The notes beneath the pieces are model-generated. The model had not been told where the DNA came from and did no database searches. It saw nothing but the letters and a program-made list of their open reading frames with translations. A stretch of DNA of 64,000 nt, from positions 1-64,000 of the forward strand of contig CABHOK010000017.1 in NCBI GenBank assembly GCA_902168205.1, written 5' to 3'. Made by a program: the position numbers and the translations under genes. This DNA comes from an uncultured Chitinophaga sp. (GTDB lineage: Bacteria > Bacteroidota > Bacteroidia > Cytophagales > Cyclobacteriaceae). The first letter of the stretch is position 1, and the number at the start of each line of letters is the position of its first letter. Of this stretch, positions 24,791 through 32,363 are shown in pieces.

Positions 24791-25348
24791 TTAAATTCCC
24801 TTCAGGCGACCCAGTGTGAGCAGGCCTATAACGCTTGGGCTATCGGTTATTTCGCCACGCATTACCATGTCGATCGCTTCTTTAAGCGGAAGCTTCCATA
24901 CTTTCATATCAGCTTCGGTTTCTTCAAGGTTATTCGCGCCATGCTCAAGGTCTTCTGCCAGGTAAATAAAACCTTCTTCGTCGGTTACAGAGTTAGAGGT
25001 GTGCAGGCGCGCAATCTTGGTCCAACGTTTCGCTACAATACCCGTCTCTTCGCGCAGTTCGCGTTTGGCAGCATCGAGCGGATCTTCATCCAGCGGAGCA
25101 CCACCTTCCGGAATCTCCCAATGAAATTCATTTAATGTATAGCGGAATTGTCCTACCAGCCACGTGTTACCTTCAGCATCCACAGGAATCACACCAATCG
25201 CTTTATTCCTGAAATGTACTTTACCATAAATACCTTTTCCTCCGGCCGGATTAATAACCTGAAACTCGGTGACCTGTATCCAACGGTTGGTATATTTCTC
25301 TTCGCCTGATAAAGTTGTCCAGGGATTTTTAATTTCTTTTTGATTCAT
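24791..25348 (-). CDS. Nudix hydrolase (ADP-ribose pyrophosphatase-like)
   Basis: A 185-residue protein with a complete Nudix box, GGAPLDEDPLDAAKREL followed by REETG (the G-x5-E-x7-REUXEExGU pattern with the metal-binding REEtG glutamates). The fold before it (NTWLVGQFRYTLNEFHWEIPEG) is the NudF/ADPRase type, which cleaves ADP-ribose or similar nucleoside diphosphates linked to X. It overlaps nothing and precedes the MATE gene by one base. The reach of its substrates cannot be told from sequence. Confidence 0.9.
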   Translation of the reverse strand: MNQKEIKNPWTTLSGEEKYTNRWIQVTEFQVINPAGGKGIYGKVHFRNKAIGVIPVDAEGNTWLVGQFRYTLNEFHWEIPEGGAPLDEDPLDAAKRELREETGIVAKRWTKIARLHTSNSVTDEEGFIYLAEDLEHGANNLEETEADMKVWKLPLKEAIDMVMRGEITDSPSVIGLLTLGRLKGI

Positions 25349-25470
25349 AAACGTGTTTCGCGATTAGCCAATGACATTTTTAACTGAAGTCAAACCTTCG
25401 ACTTCAAAGCTATTGATTTCTTTTTTGTATGAAATCAAATCTCTTTTAAGTTTGTGGGAATGTTATCCGC

Positions 25471-25552
25471 AATTCAGTTAGTCGTTATCCGTAACTGAAT
25501 CGCGGATACAACTAACGGATAACGATTCACGGATAACTGATAACGAATAACG
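25471..25552. repeat. TAACGGATAACG-type repeat tract
   Basis: The tract runs through CAGTTAGTCGTTATCCG and ACTAACGGATAACGATTC, ending GATAACGAATAACG. It is a dense run of the same word in both orientations, capable of hairpin formation. It lies between the divergent Nudix and RNase HII genes and runs right up to the latter's GTG start. Confidence 0.6.
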
Positions 25553-25555
25553 AAG

Positions 25556-26152
25556 GTGCTACGATCGTCTTTCACAAAAGATCTGACTGAAGCTGGCTGC
25601 GATGAAGCCGGGCGCGGCTGCCTTGCAGGACCGGTTGTAGCGGCTGCTGTTATCCTTCCAAAAAAATTCAGACACAAATTACTCAACGACTCCAAGCAAC
25701 TTAAAAAAGAAGCGCGCGAAGAACTGCGTGAGGTTATTCAAAAGTCTGCTATAGCATGGGCTGTTGCTGAAGTGAGTCATGCGGAGATCGATGAGATCAA
25801 TATTTTAAATGCTTCGTTCAAAGCCATGCACCTGGCGCTTGATAAACTGCACGAGCAACCTCAGCTGTTATTGATTGATGGTAACCGATTCAAGCCTTAT
25901 CGTGATGTGCGGCATGAATGTATTATAAAAGGAGATGCTACTTATTTCTCTATTGCAGCAGCTTCCGTGCTTGCTAAAACATACCGCGATGATCTGATGC
26001 AAGGCCTGGCCAACCAATATCCCGGCTACGGTTGGGAAACAAATGTAGGCTACCCTACAGAAGCACATCGCGATGGCATCAAACAACTGGGCATCACTCC
26101 GTATCACCGCAGATCGTTTACGCTGCTGCCCGAGCAGCTCGAGCTTTTTTAA
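25556..26152 (+). CDS. rnhB: Ribonuclease HII
   Basis: The 198-residue enzyme has the RNase HII active site: EAGCDEAGRGCLAGPVVAAAV near the N-terminus supplies the DEaGRG acidic pair, LLIDGNRF contributes the third Asp, and the GDATYFSIAAASVLAKTYRD stretch contributes the fourth. YPGYGWETNVGYPTEAH is the C-terminal substrate-binding element. It removes ribonucleotides and RNA from RNA-DNA hybrids. The start at 25556 is a GTG; there is no ATG nearer that keeps the conserved N-terminus. Confidence 0.95.
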   Translation: MLRSSFTKDLTEAGCDEAGRGCLAGPVVAAAVILPKKFRHKLLNDSKQLKKEAREELREVIQKSAIAWAVAEVSHAEIDEINILNASFKAMHLALDKLHEQPQLLLIDGNRFKPYRDVRHECIIKGDATYFSIAAASVLAKTYRDDLMQGLANQYPGYGWETNVGYPTEAHRDGIKQLGITPYHRRSFTLLPEQLELF

Positions 26153-26257
26153 AGCACTTCCTATCCAATAGTGCACACATACTACCTCTCATCCCCAAAA
26201 TAATTTCAGCTTCAAAAGCATTCCTTTTATATTTATCAGTACCAGAGACCCTATACC

Positions 26258-27676
26258 ATGATGCTGAAGAAATTATTTTGCCTGCTCTTTTTTGCCCATA
26301 CTTTTATTGCACACGCACAAACCGCTTCAACTGAAAATGAAGACGCTTTTAAATTGCTGGACGAGTGGTTCAAGGCACAGACAGAGTTTGATAACCTTCC
26401 GGGGATTTCAGTAGGCATTATAAAAGACCAGGAGCTTATCTGGAGCAGTGCGTATGGCAAAGCTGATATAGCGAAGAATGTGCCGGCACAACCCAACACG
26501 ATCTATAGCATCTGTTCTATATCCAAACTATTTACAGCCGTTGGTATTATGCAGTTGCGCGATGCGGGTAAACTGCGTCTCGATGATGAAGTATCATCTA
26601 TACTGCCGTGGTTCAGTATAAAACAATCCGCGAGTGATAGCGGGCCTATTACGATACGAACGTTACTTACGCACTCCTCCGGACTGCCACGTGAATCTGA
26701 TTTTCCGTATTGGACAGACGCCAACTTCCCTACCAAAGAACAGGTAAAACAAAAACTTAAAGAGCAACAAACGCTATACCCTGCATCAACTTACTTTCAA
26801 TACAGCAACCTGGGTATATCACTGCTCGGGTATATCATTGAAGAAGTATCGGGTATACCCTACGAGAAGTATATAGAAGACAACATCATCAAGCCGCTTC
26901 GTATGAGTGATACACGCACATACTTTCCGCAGGAGTTATGGCATGGAAGAATGGCTACCGGCTATAGCGATGCGAGTCGCAAAGGTGAACGCAGAATGCT
27001 TGACAGGTTTGATACGAAAGGTATAACACCTGCTGCTGGTTTAACATCAACGGTTGAAGACCTGGCACGTTTTGCTTCGTGGCAGTTCAGATTATTGAAG
27101 AATGGCGGTTCTGAAATTCTGAAATCTTCTACGTTGCGCGAAATGCATAATGTACAGTATATGGATCCGAACTGGCGTACTTCGTGGGGTCTGGGATTCT
27201 CGGTATCGCAGGTGGATGGGAAGACGTATGTGAGTCATGGAGGCTATTGCCCGGGCTATCAAACACTCATCATGATCAACCCGAAAGATAAACTTGCCTT
27301 TGTGGTTATGATCAATGCTATAGGGGTTGATCCGAATAAATACTTTGAAGCGATGCGCGCGGTATATAACAAGGCGTGTGACGACAAGCTGAATGAAAAG
27401 AAAGAGAAAAAGTTTGAGGAATACTGCGGAACCTATGGTTTTAAACCTTGGGGTGGCGAGATGATCGTTTCCCCCTGGGGCGATAAGCTTGCTATACTAT
27501 ATATGCCGAACGACAATCCTAAAAATATAACGCTGCTCAAGCACGTGGAGAAAGATACTTTTAAGCGCGTGCGCGATGATGGTGAGAATGGCGAGGAAAT
27601 AACTTTTGAACGCGACAAGAACGGAAAAATAACGAAGCTTTGGAGAAATAGTAATTACAGGTTGAAGATGAAGTAA
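26258..27676 (+). CDS. Secreted serine hydrolase, beta-lactamase/class C family
   Basis: The 472-residue protein has a signal peptide (MLKKLFCLLFFAHTFIAHAQ) and the penicillin-binding fold. The nucleophile motif SxxK is S87-ISK (SICSISKLF), the YxN motif is YSN (FQYSNLGISLLGYIIEEVSG), and the third motif is HGG (YVSHGGYCPGYQTL). Residues after about 385 form an additional C-terminal domain (CGTYGFKPWGGEMIVSPWG) similar to the DUF3471-like tail found on such hydrolases. Members act as D-Ala-D-Ala peptidases, esterases or amidases; sequence alone does not say which. Confidence 0.9.
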   Translation: MMLKKLFCLLFFAHTFIAHAQTASTENEDAFKLLDEWFKAQTEFDNLPGISVGIIKDQELIWSSAYGKADIAKNVPAQPNTIYSICSISKLFTAVGIMQLRDAGKLRLDDEVSSILPWFSIKQSASDSGPITIRTLLTHSSGLPRESDFPYWTDANFPTKEQVKQKLKEQQTLYPASTYFQYSNLGISLLGYIIEEVSGIPYEKYIEDNIIKPLRMSDTRTYFPQELWHGRMATGYSDASRKGERRMLDRFDTKGITPAAGLTSTVEDLARFASWQFRLLKNGGSEILKSSTLREMHNVQYMDPNWRTSWGLGFSVSQVDGKTYVSHGGYCPGYQTLIMINPKDKLAFVVMINAIGVDPNKYFEAMRAVYNKACDDKLNEKKEKKFEEYCGTYGFKPWGGEMIVSPWGDKLAILYMPNDNPKNITLLKHVEKDTFKRVRDDGENGEEITFERDKNGKITKLWRNSNYRLKMK

Positions 27677-27719
27677 ACAAAATTCATACTTTTGTTTGCA
27701 TTCCCTTTACCACGTTAAC

Positions 27720-28352
27720 ATGACTATTGAACTAAGCGACAAACAAAAGATCAAGCTGCTAAACTCTGACGATGTTTATACCGTGATGCAGGGTATTCTT
27801 CTCCGTGAGGAAAAGATAGACCAGGAGAAAGAACATTTCTGGATGATTGGCCTTGCCAACAACAACCGTATACTATATATCGAGTTGGTGAGCCTGGGGA
27901 GTGTAAACGCGGTTACTGTGGAGCCCATGAATGTATTTCGTGTGGCTGTATTAAAGGGAGCAGTAAAAGCAATTATAGCCCACAACCACCCGAGCGGAGA
28001 ACTGAAACCATCGGATGCCGACAAAGATCTGACCGACCGGCTTATTCAGGTAGGGAGAATTCTAAATATACCGGTAATTGATCACCTGATTATATCTGTA
28101 AATTCATATTTGAGTTTTGTTGATACCGGTTTGTTCGAGCAACTGGAAGATAGCACAAAATGGGTTCCGGCATTCGAATTGATTGAGCGCATAAAAAAGG
28201 AAGAAAAGAAAATTCGTGATCAAGCCGTTCAGGAAGAAAAAGAGAAGACCATTAAGAAGGTCGTAAAAAATGCTCGAAGAAAAGGATTATCAGTTGATGA
28301 CATTGCAGAACTAACTGGTTTAACTCCCGAGGAGATCGCAAAGATTAAATAG
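27720..28352 (+). CDS. RadC/JAB-domain protein with charged C-terminal tail
   Basis: I use the ATG at 27720 (MTIELSDKQKIKLL), 210 residues. Residues about 35-135 carry the JAB/MPN metalloprotease-like motif: AIIAHNHPSGELKPSDADKDLT is the HNHPSGxxxPSxxD zinc-binding signature of RadC. The usual N-terminal helix-hairpin-helix domain of full RadC is missing. Instead there is a 70-residue tail with KEEKKIRDQAVQEEKEK, a likely coiled coil, and a small helix-turn-helix-like end (GLSVDDIAELTGLTPEEIAKI). A promoter-like TACTTTTG lies at 27687. Biochemical role of RadC proteins is unresolved. The gene converges with the CPBP gene, overlapping by 8 bp. Confidence 0.85.
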   Translation: MTIELSDKQKIKLLNSDDVYTVMQGILLREEKIDQEKEHFWMIGLANNNRILYIELVSLGSVNAVTVEPMNVFRVAVLKGAVKAIIAHNHPSGELKPSDADKDLTDRLIQVGRILNIPVIDHLIISVNSYLSFVDTGLFEQLEDSTKWVPAFELIERIKKEEKKIRDQAVQEEKEKTIKKVVKNARRKGLSVDDIAELTGLTPEEIAKIK

Positions 28353-28830
28353 GATTCATCCAATTGTCAATAAGACCTATCAGATTATAGCAGGCGTGAA
28401 TTATTGTTGTATGAAGCAATGGCCTGGAATGCAGGCGAAGATAAAATGCCGTTGAAAAAAGTAAACCTCCCAAAAAAGTAAAGACAAAATAAAGGGGGCT
28501 ATAGGCAAGATGAAACGATCCAAAAAAAAGGGCTGACAGCAGAATAACAGCGCGCGGCCGCATATACTTTAACAGGTAATGAAACGGCATATACTGGCAT
28601 AGGTATGTTTCAAAAAAAGGTCCCACACATACAGCAAGAATAAACTGCTCTAACGGGCTACCGAAACTCGGTCCGCCAAGAGATTCGTGCTCAACGAACG
28701 ACAACACGATCGAAAAAACAATTGCCAGCAAAACCTTCAGCGTAACAAACACGCTAATAAACAGCAGTGAATTATTGATTATTGTTTGCGCTATTTTTCC
28801 TTTGAAAATTTTCATGCTGCTTATCTCCAT
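28345..28830 (-). CDS. CPBP-type membrane protein (degenerate motif 1)
   Basis: A 161-residue protein with about four membrane helices. It retains CPBP/Abi motif 2 as FFGSFH and motif 3 as HACYN, while motif 1 (normally EExxxR) reads ETYLCQ, lacking both the paired Glu and the Arg. It resembles the CPBP intramembrane protease family but may not be catalytic. It overlaps the convergent RadC-like gene by 8 bp at their 3' ends. No partner genes suggest a specific substrate. Confidence 0.6.
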   Translation of the reverse strand: MEISSMKIFKGKIAQTIINNSLLFISVFVTLKVLLAIVFSIVLSFVEHESLGGPSFGSPLEQFILAVCVGPFFETYLCQYMPFHYLLKYMRPRAVILLSALFFGSFHLAYSPLYFVFTFLGGLLFSTAFYLRLHSRPLLHTTIIHACYNLIGLIDNWMNPI

Positions 28831-29043
28831 ATTAAACGTATATCCAGATGAAGCAAAATCACTTTAAGCAATTGGTATCAACCTGTAAGCATGGGAAATT
28901 GATTGTGTTTGATATAGTATAGTATCGATAGCAACAACATTTTGTAGCAATAGATTTCAGTTGCGCTATTTTTGAAAAATTCAGTTCGATAACGATAGAC
29001 GTTTATAAATCAAAATAATACCTTTAACAACTTAATTTGATCT

Positions 29044-29814
29044 ATGTGTCTGATCTTCTTCTCTGTTCACAACCATCCAACCTATAAATTAATTATAGCG
29101 GCTAACCGCGATGAGTTTTACAATCGTAAAACGGCAGCGGCCGCGTATTGGGAAGATCACCCGGAGCTATTGGGCGGTCGCGATCTGGAAGCATGCGGCA
29201 CGTGGATGGGCATGACAAAGTCAGGACGCATCAGTATGCTTACCAACTATCGCGATCCGCTTAACATCAACCCAAGTGCACCTTCGCGCGGAAACCTGGT
29301 AAGTGATTACCTGCTATCGAAAGAAGAGCCCGAACAATATCTGAAACGCATTGAGCAGAACGGCAAAGTATATAATGGCTTCAACCTGTTAGCCGGCACA
29401 ATTAACGGACTATATTATTACTCGAACTATAGAGAAGGTGTGGATAAAATAGAACCAGGCTTTTACGGCATCAGCAATCACCTGCTGGAAACACCATGGC
29501 CTAAAGTTGTGCGTGGTAAAGAAAAAATGAAACCGGTGTTATCGAAGTCCACTATAAATCCTGACGACCTGTTTGAAGTTTTATACGATAATGAAATTGC
29601 AGACGACAATAAATTACCCAACACGGGATTGACCATCGAGCGTGAGCGAGCGCTGTCGTCTATGTTTATCAAGACCGAGAATTATGGTTCGCGTTGTTCT
29701 ACCGTTGTACTGGTCGATCATGATAACCACGTGCTCTTTGCCGAGCGCGTTTATGATCTGAAAACTTTCCAGTTCACCACGCAAACCTTTCAGTTCACAA
29801 CAGAAGCATCGTAA
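29044..29814 (+). CDS. NRDE-family protein (TANGO2 domain)
   Basis: The 256-residue protein starts MCLIFF and has the family signature AANRDEFYNRKT with the NRDE motif near residue 22, then WMGMTKSGRISMLTNYRDP. The invariant Cys2 suggests an Ntn-hydrolase-like nucleophile. TANGO2/NRDE proteins are implicated in lipid or heme handling in eukaryotes; the bacterial role is not established. The hydrolase gene follows after 50 bp on the same strand, so they may be cotranscribed. Confidence 0.9.
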   Translation: MCLIFFSVHNHPTYKLIIAANRDEFYNRKTAAAAYWEDHPELLGGRDLEACGTWMGMTKSGRISMLTNYRDPLNINPSAPSRGNLVSDYLLSKEEPEQYLKRIEQNGKVYNGFNLLAGTINGLYYYSNYREGVDKIEPGFYGISNHLLETPWPKVVRGKEKMKPVLSKSTINPDDLFEVLYDNEIADDNKLPNTGLTIERERALSSMFIKTENYGSRCSTVVLVDHDNHVLFAERVYDLKTFQFTTQTFQFTTEAS

Positions 29815-29864
29815 GTATATACACGCAGCAAACGCGAGTTGAAAAGTTTTCGTAAACTTCGGTT

Positions 29865-30746
29865 ATGAAGAAAGACAAGACTCCCTTTATGTTGAAAGCC
29901 GTGCGCTGGATTTTTCCGAGAGCCGAGCGGATCGCCCCCACGCTTACGCATCGCTACTTTGTTAATCTTTTCTTCACGCCTCTTCGTTATCCAACGCCCG
30001 AAAAAGAACGCAAGGCTGAAACGTTCAGCAACACATTTTCATTCGAGATCGAAAATAAAAAAGTACAGGCCTATACCTGGGGCGATAATACCCGGTATAT
30101 CCTGGTTGTTCACGGATGGGCCGGTCGCGCTACACAGTTCAGACGATTTATTAAACCTCTTCTTGCAGCAGGCTATAGTGTAATCGGTTTTGATGCACCG
30201 GCACACGGCAACTCTGAGGGCAAGCGCACAACCATCTTTGAGTTTGAACAGGTACTTCAGAGTATGTATGAATTGAAAGGAGAACCCGAGGCGATCATAG
30301 CACATTCCTTCGGAGGCGGAGCAGTTTTACATGCAGCGATGAACGGGTTGCCAGTAAAGAAACTCATCAACATTGCCAGTCCTACCATTGGCGATGAGAT
30401 CATTCGTACATACCTCCGAACTATTAATGGCTCACCGGCAGCTGCGGCATTCTTCAAGAATTTTATAATCAGCACATACGGCAAACCGTTCGATGAGTTT
30501 ACTGCGCTACATTTCATTAAACATTTACCTTATCCACTGGAGCTTTTATTGATCCATGATACTGATGACAAGGAAGTCGTTATACAACATGCCAAAGCAT
30601 TGATAACAGTCTATCCCTCCGCCCGTCTCATCAGCACGCAAGGTCTTGGTCACACACGCATTTTAAAAGATAACGCAGTTATCGAGGCTGCCGTAACATT
30701 TATCACTGCCGGGGCGTCTGTCAAAAAAAGTAACACTGCGTTGTAA
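29865..30746 (+). CDS. Alpha/beta hydrolase
   Basis: A 293-residue alpha/beta hydrolase. VVHGWAGRATQFRRF supplies the HG oxyanion region, AIIAHSFGGGAV the nucleophile elbow (Ser in HSFGG), LLLIHDTDDKEV the acid strand and GLGHTRILKD the catalytic His. The N-terminal 50 residues are basic and precede the core; no signal peptide is visible, so it is cytoplasmic. Substrate unknown (esterase, thioesterase or similar). Confidence 0.85.
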   Translation: MKKDKTPFMLKAVRWIFPRAERIAPTLTHRYFVNLFFTPLRYPTPEKERKAETFSNTFSFEIENKKVQAYTWGDNTRYILVVHGWAGRATQFRRFIKPLLAAGYSVIGFDAPAHGNSEGKRTTIFEFEQVLQSMYELKGEPEAIIAHSFGGGAVLHAAMNGLPVKKLINIASPTIGDEIIRTYLRTINGSPAAAAFFKNFIISTYGKPFDEFTALHFIKHLPYPLELLLIHDTDDKEVVIQHAKALITVYPSARLISTQGLGHTRILKDNAVIEAAVTFITAGASVKKSNTAL

Positions 30747-30912
30747 CCGCTGGTGGATTAATGCACTGAATTTGCAACCAAACGCGGGATTAAGAGTATA
30801 TTGAAAGGAAACTTTTCAATAATTATATACATCCTTGTAATTAGAACGTTAAAACACAAACTAATACCCACAACGCACACCAAAGCTTGTTAAGCCCCTA
30901 AAACAGCAGCCG

Positions 30913-31638
30913 ATGAAAATTATTGAGACACATCACATTGCCAAAGTTTATCGCATGGGTAACAACATTGTTAACGCCCTGCAGGATGTAACCATTTCCA
31001 TAAACAAAGGCGAGTATGTTGCCTTTATGGGTCCTTCCGGATCAGGAAAGTCAACACTCATGAATATTGTAGGTTGCCTGGATACTCCAACCAGTGGCAC
31101 CTATAGTCTCAACAATCACCTGGTAAGTGAAATGACGGAGAATCAACTGGCGGAAGTTCGTAATAAAGAAATCGGCTTTGTGTTCCAGACGTTTAACCTG
31201 TTGCCTCGTGCTTCTGCTTTGGAAAATGTAGCGTTGCCGTTGATCTATGCAGGCTATAGCCGGTCGGAGCGTGAAGAGATGGCCATGGCTGCGCTGGAAA
31301 GTGTAAGCCTTGCCGATCGTCATCATCATAAACCCAACGAACTCTCCGGAGGTCAGCGTCAGCGTGTAGCCATCGCGAGAGCATTGGTTAATAATCCTTC
31401 CATAATCCTGGCCGATGAACCTACCGGGAACCTCGACACTAAAACATCTTACGATATCATGAATCTCTTCCAGGAGCTTCACGATAAAGGCAACACCATT
31501 ATTATGGTAACACACGAAGATGATATAGCACACTATTCCCACCGCATCATTCGTCTGCGCGATGGACTCATTGAATGGGATCGCAGGAATGAAAATGTTA
31601 CCCGCAGCAAGCCGGTGGAAGTGGCGGCCGAAAGCTGA
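30913..31638 (+). CDS. ABC transporter ATPase, MacB/LolD type
   Basis: A 241-residue ATPase with Walker [10 protein letters not shown] (about 40), Q-loop [17 protein letters not shown], signature [15 protein letters not shown], Walker [12 protein letters not shown] and H-loop MVTHEDD. The PTGNLD/NLLP pattern is that of LolD/MacB-type ATPases, which pair with FtsX-like permeases. No permease gene is adjacent: it is preceded by the hydrolase and followed by a cobalamin adenosyltransferase, so its partner is encoded elsewhere. The C-terminal 25 residues are an extension past the ATPase core. Confidence 0.9.
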   Translation: MKIIETHHIAKVYRMGNNIVNALQDVTISINKGEYVAFMGPSGSGKSTLMNIVGCLDTPTSGTYSLNNHLVSEMTENQLAEVRNKEIGFVFQTFNLLPRASALENVALPLIYAGYSRSEREEMAMAALESVSLADRHHHKPNELSGGQRQRVAIARALVNNPSIILADEPTGNLDTKTSYDIMNLFQELHDKGNTIIMVTHEDDIAHYSHRIIRLRDGLIEWDRRNENVTRSKPVEVAAES

Positions 31639-31700
31639 TGCTTTAAATCGTACTGCAATTAAAATCTTTCCTATAACTTCCCGTCTGCAAAGGAAGTGTT

Positions 31701-32249
31701 ATGAAAATATATACCAAGACGGGAGATAAAGGTACTACGGCTCTTTTTGGAGGCAAGCGTGTATCGAAGGCCGATCTGCGCATTGATACGTACGGCACCA
31801 TCGATGAGCTTAACTCGTGGATCGGTATGGTACGCGACCTCGAAGTAAACCAGAAACGAAAAGATGTGCTGGTTGAAATTCAGGACAGGCTCTTTACAGT
31901 CGGTTCTATTCTCGCCACGGAGCCCGGTAATACTAAAGTTAAAATTCCTTCTTTAATGGAAGCAGATATACTCTTTCTTGAAAAAGAGATTGATGCCATG
32001 GATGCTGCATTACCGCCTATGCGCTTCTTTGTTTTACCCGGTGGACATACCGCTATATCGCATTGCCATGTAGCGCGCACCGTATGCCGCAGAAGCGAAC
32101 GACTTATCATTGCATTGAATGAACAGGAACCTGTTCCGGATGATGTGATCAAGTATATAAATCGCCTCTCGGATTATCTTTTTGTACTCTCCCGAATGGT
32201 AGCGCACGAACTTGGCGCTGAAGAAACTCCGTGGAAACCGCGGATGTAA
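31701..32249 (+). CDS. PduO-type cob(I)alamin adenosyltransferase
   Basis: The 182-residue protein carries the family's N-terminal ATP-binding motif (YTKTGDKGTTALFGGKRVSK) and the conserved RIDTYGTIDELNSWIG. It has the five-helix bundle end with HVARTVCRRSERLIIALNE and YINRLSDYLFVLSRMVAHE. It transfers the adenosyl group of ATP to cob(I)alamin to make coenzyme B12. It follows the ABC ATPase by 62 bp. The dispersed repeat after the stop may act as its 3' end. Confidence 0.95.
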   Translation: MKIYTKTGDKGTTALFGGKRVSKADLRIDTYGTIDELNSWIGMVRDLEVNQKRKDVLVEIQDRLFTVGSILATEPGNTKVKIPSLMEADILFLEKEIDAMDAALPPMRFFVLPGGHTAISHCHVARTVCRRSERLIIALNEQEPVPDDVIKYINRLSDYLFVLSRMVAHELGAEETPWKPRM

Positions 32250-32258
32250 GGTAAATCT

Positions 32259-32356
32259 CTCTGTGAAACTTTGTGTCTTCTTTGTGCTCTTTGTGTAAAG
32301 GATTTAAAAATTCATTGCACAGAGAGCACAAAGAAGACTCAGAGTTTCACAAAGAA
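32259..32356. repeat. Inverted pair of CTTTGTG repeats
   Basis: The left arm has CTGTGAAACTTTGTGTC and TTTGTGCTCTTTGTG. The right arm carries the complement, with CACAGAGAGCACAAAGAAG and AGAGTTTCACAAAG. The arms of about 36 bp surround about 22 bp. This is a full inverted copy of the family seen singly at 151, 23385 and 55257. It lies between two convergent genes. Confidence 0.7.
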
Positions 32357-32363
32357 TAATAAA

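Noticed and set aside
25404-25416. CTATTGATTT half-site near the Nudix/RNase HII gap
   Set aside because: The right half (AATAG or equivalent) is missing and no promoter box overlaps, so it is probably chance.
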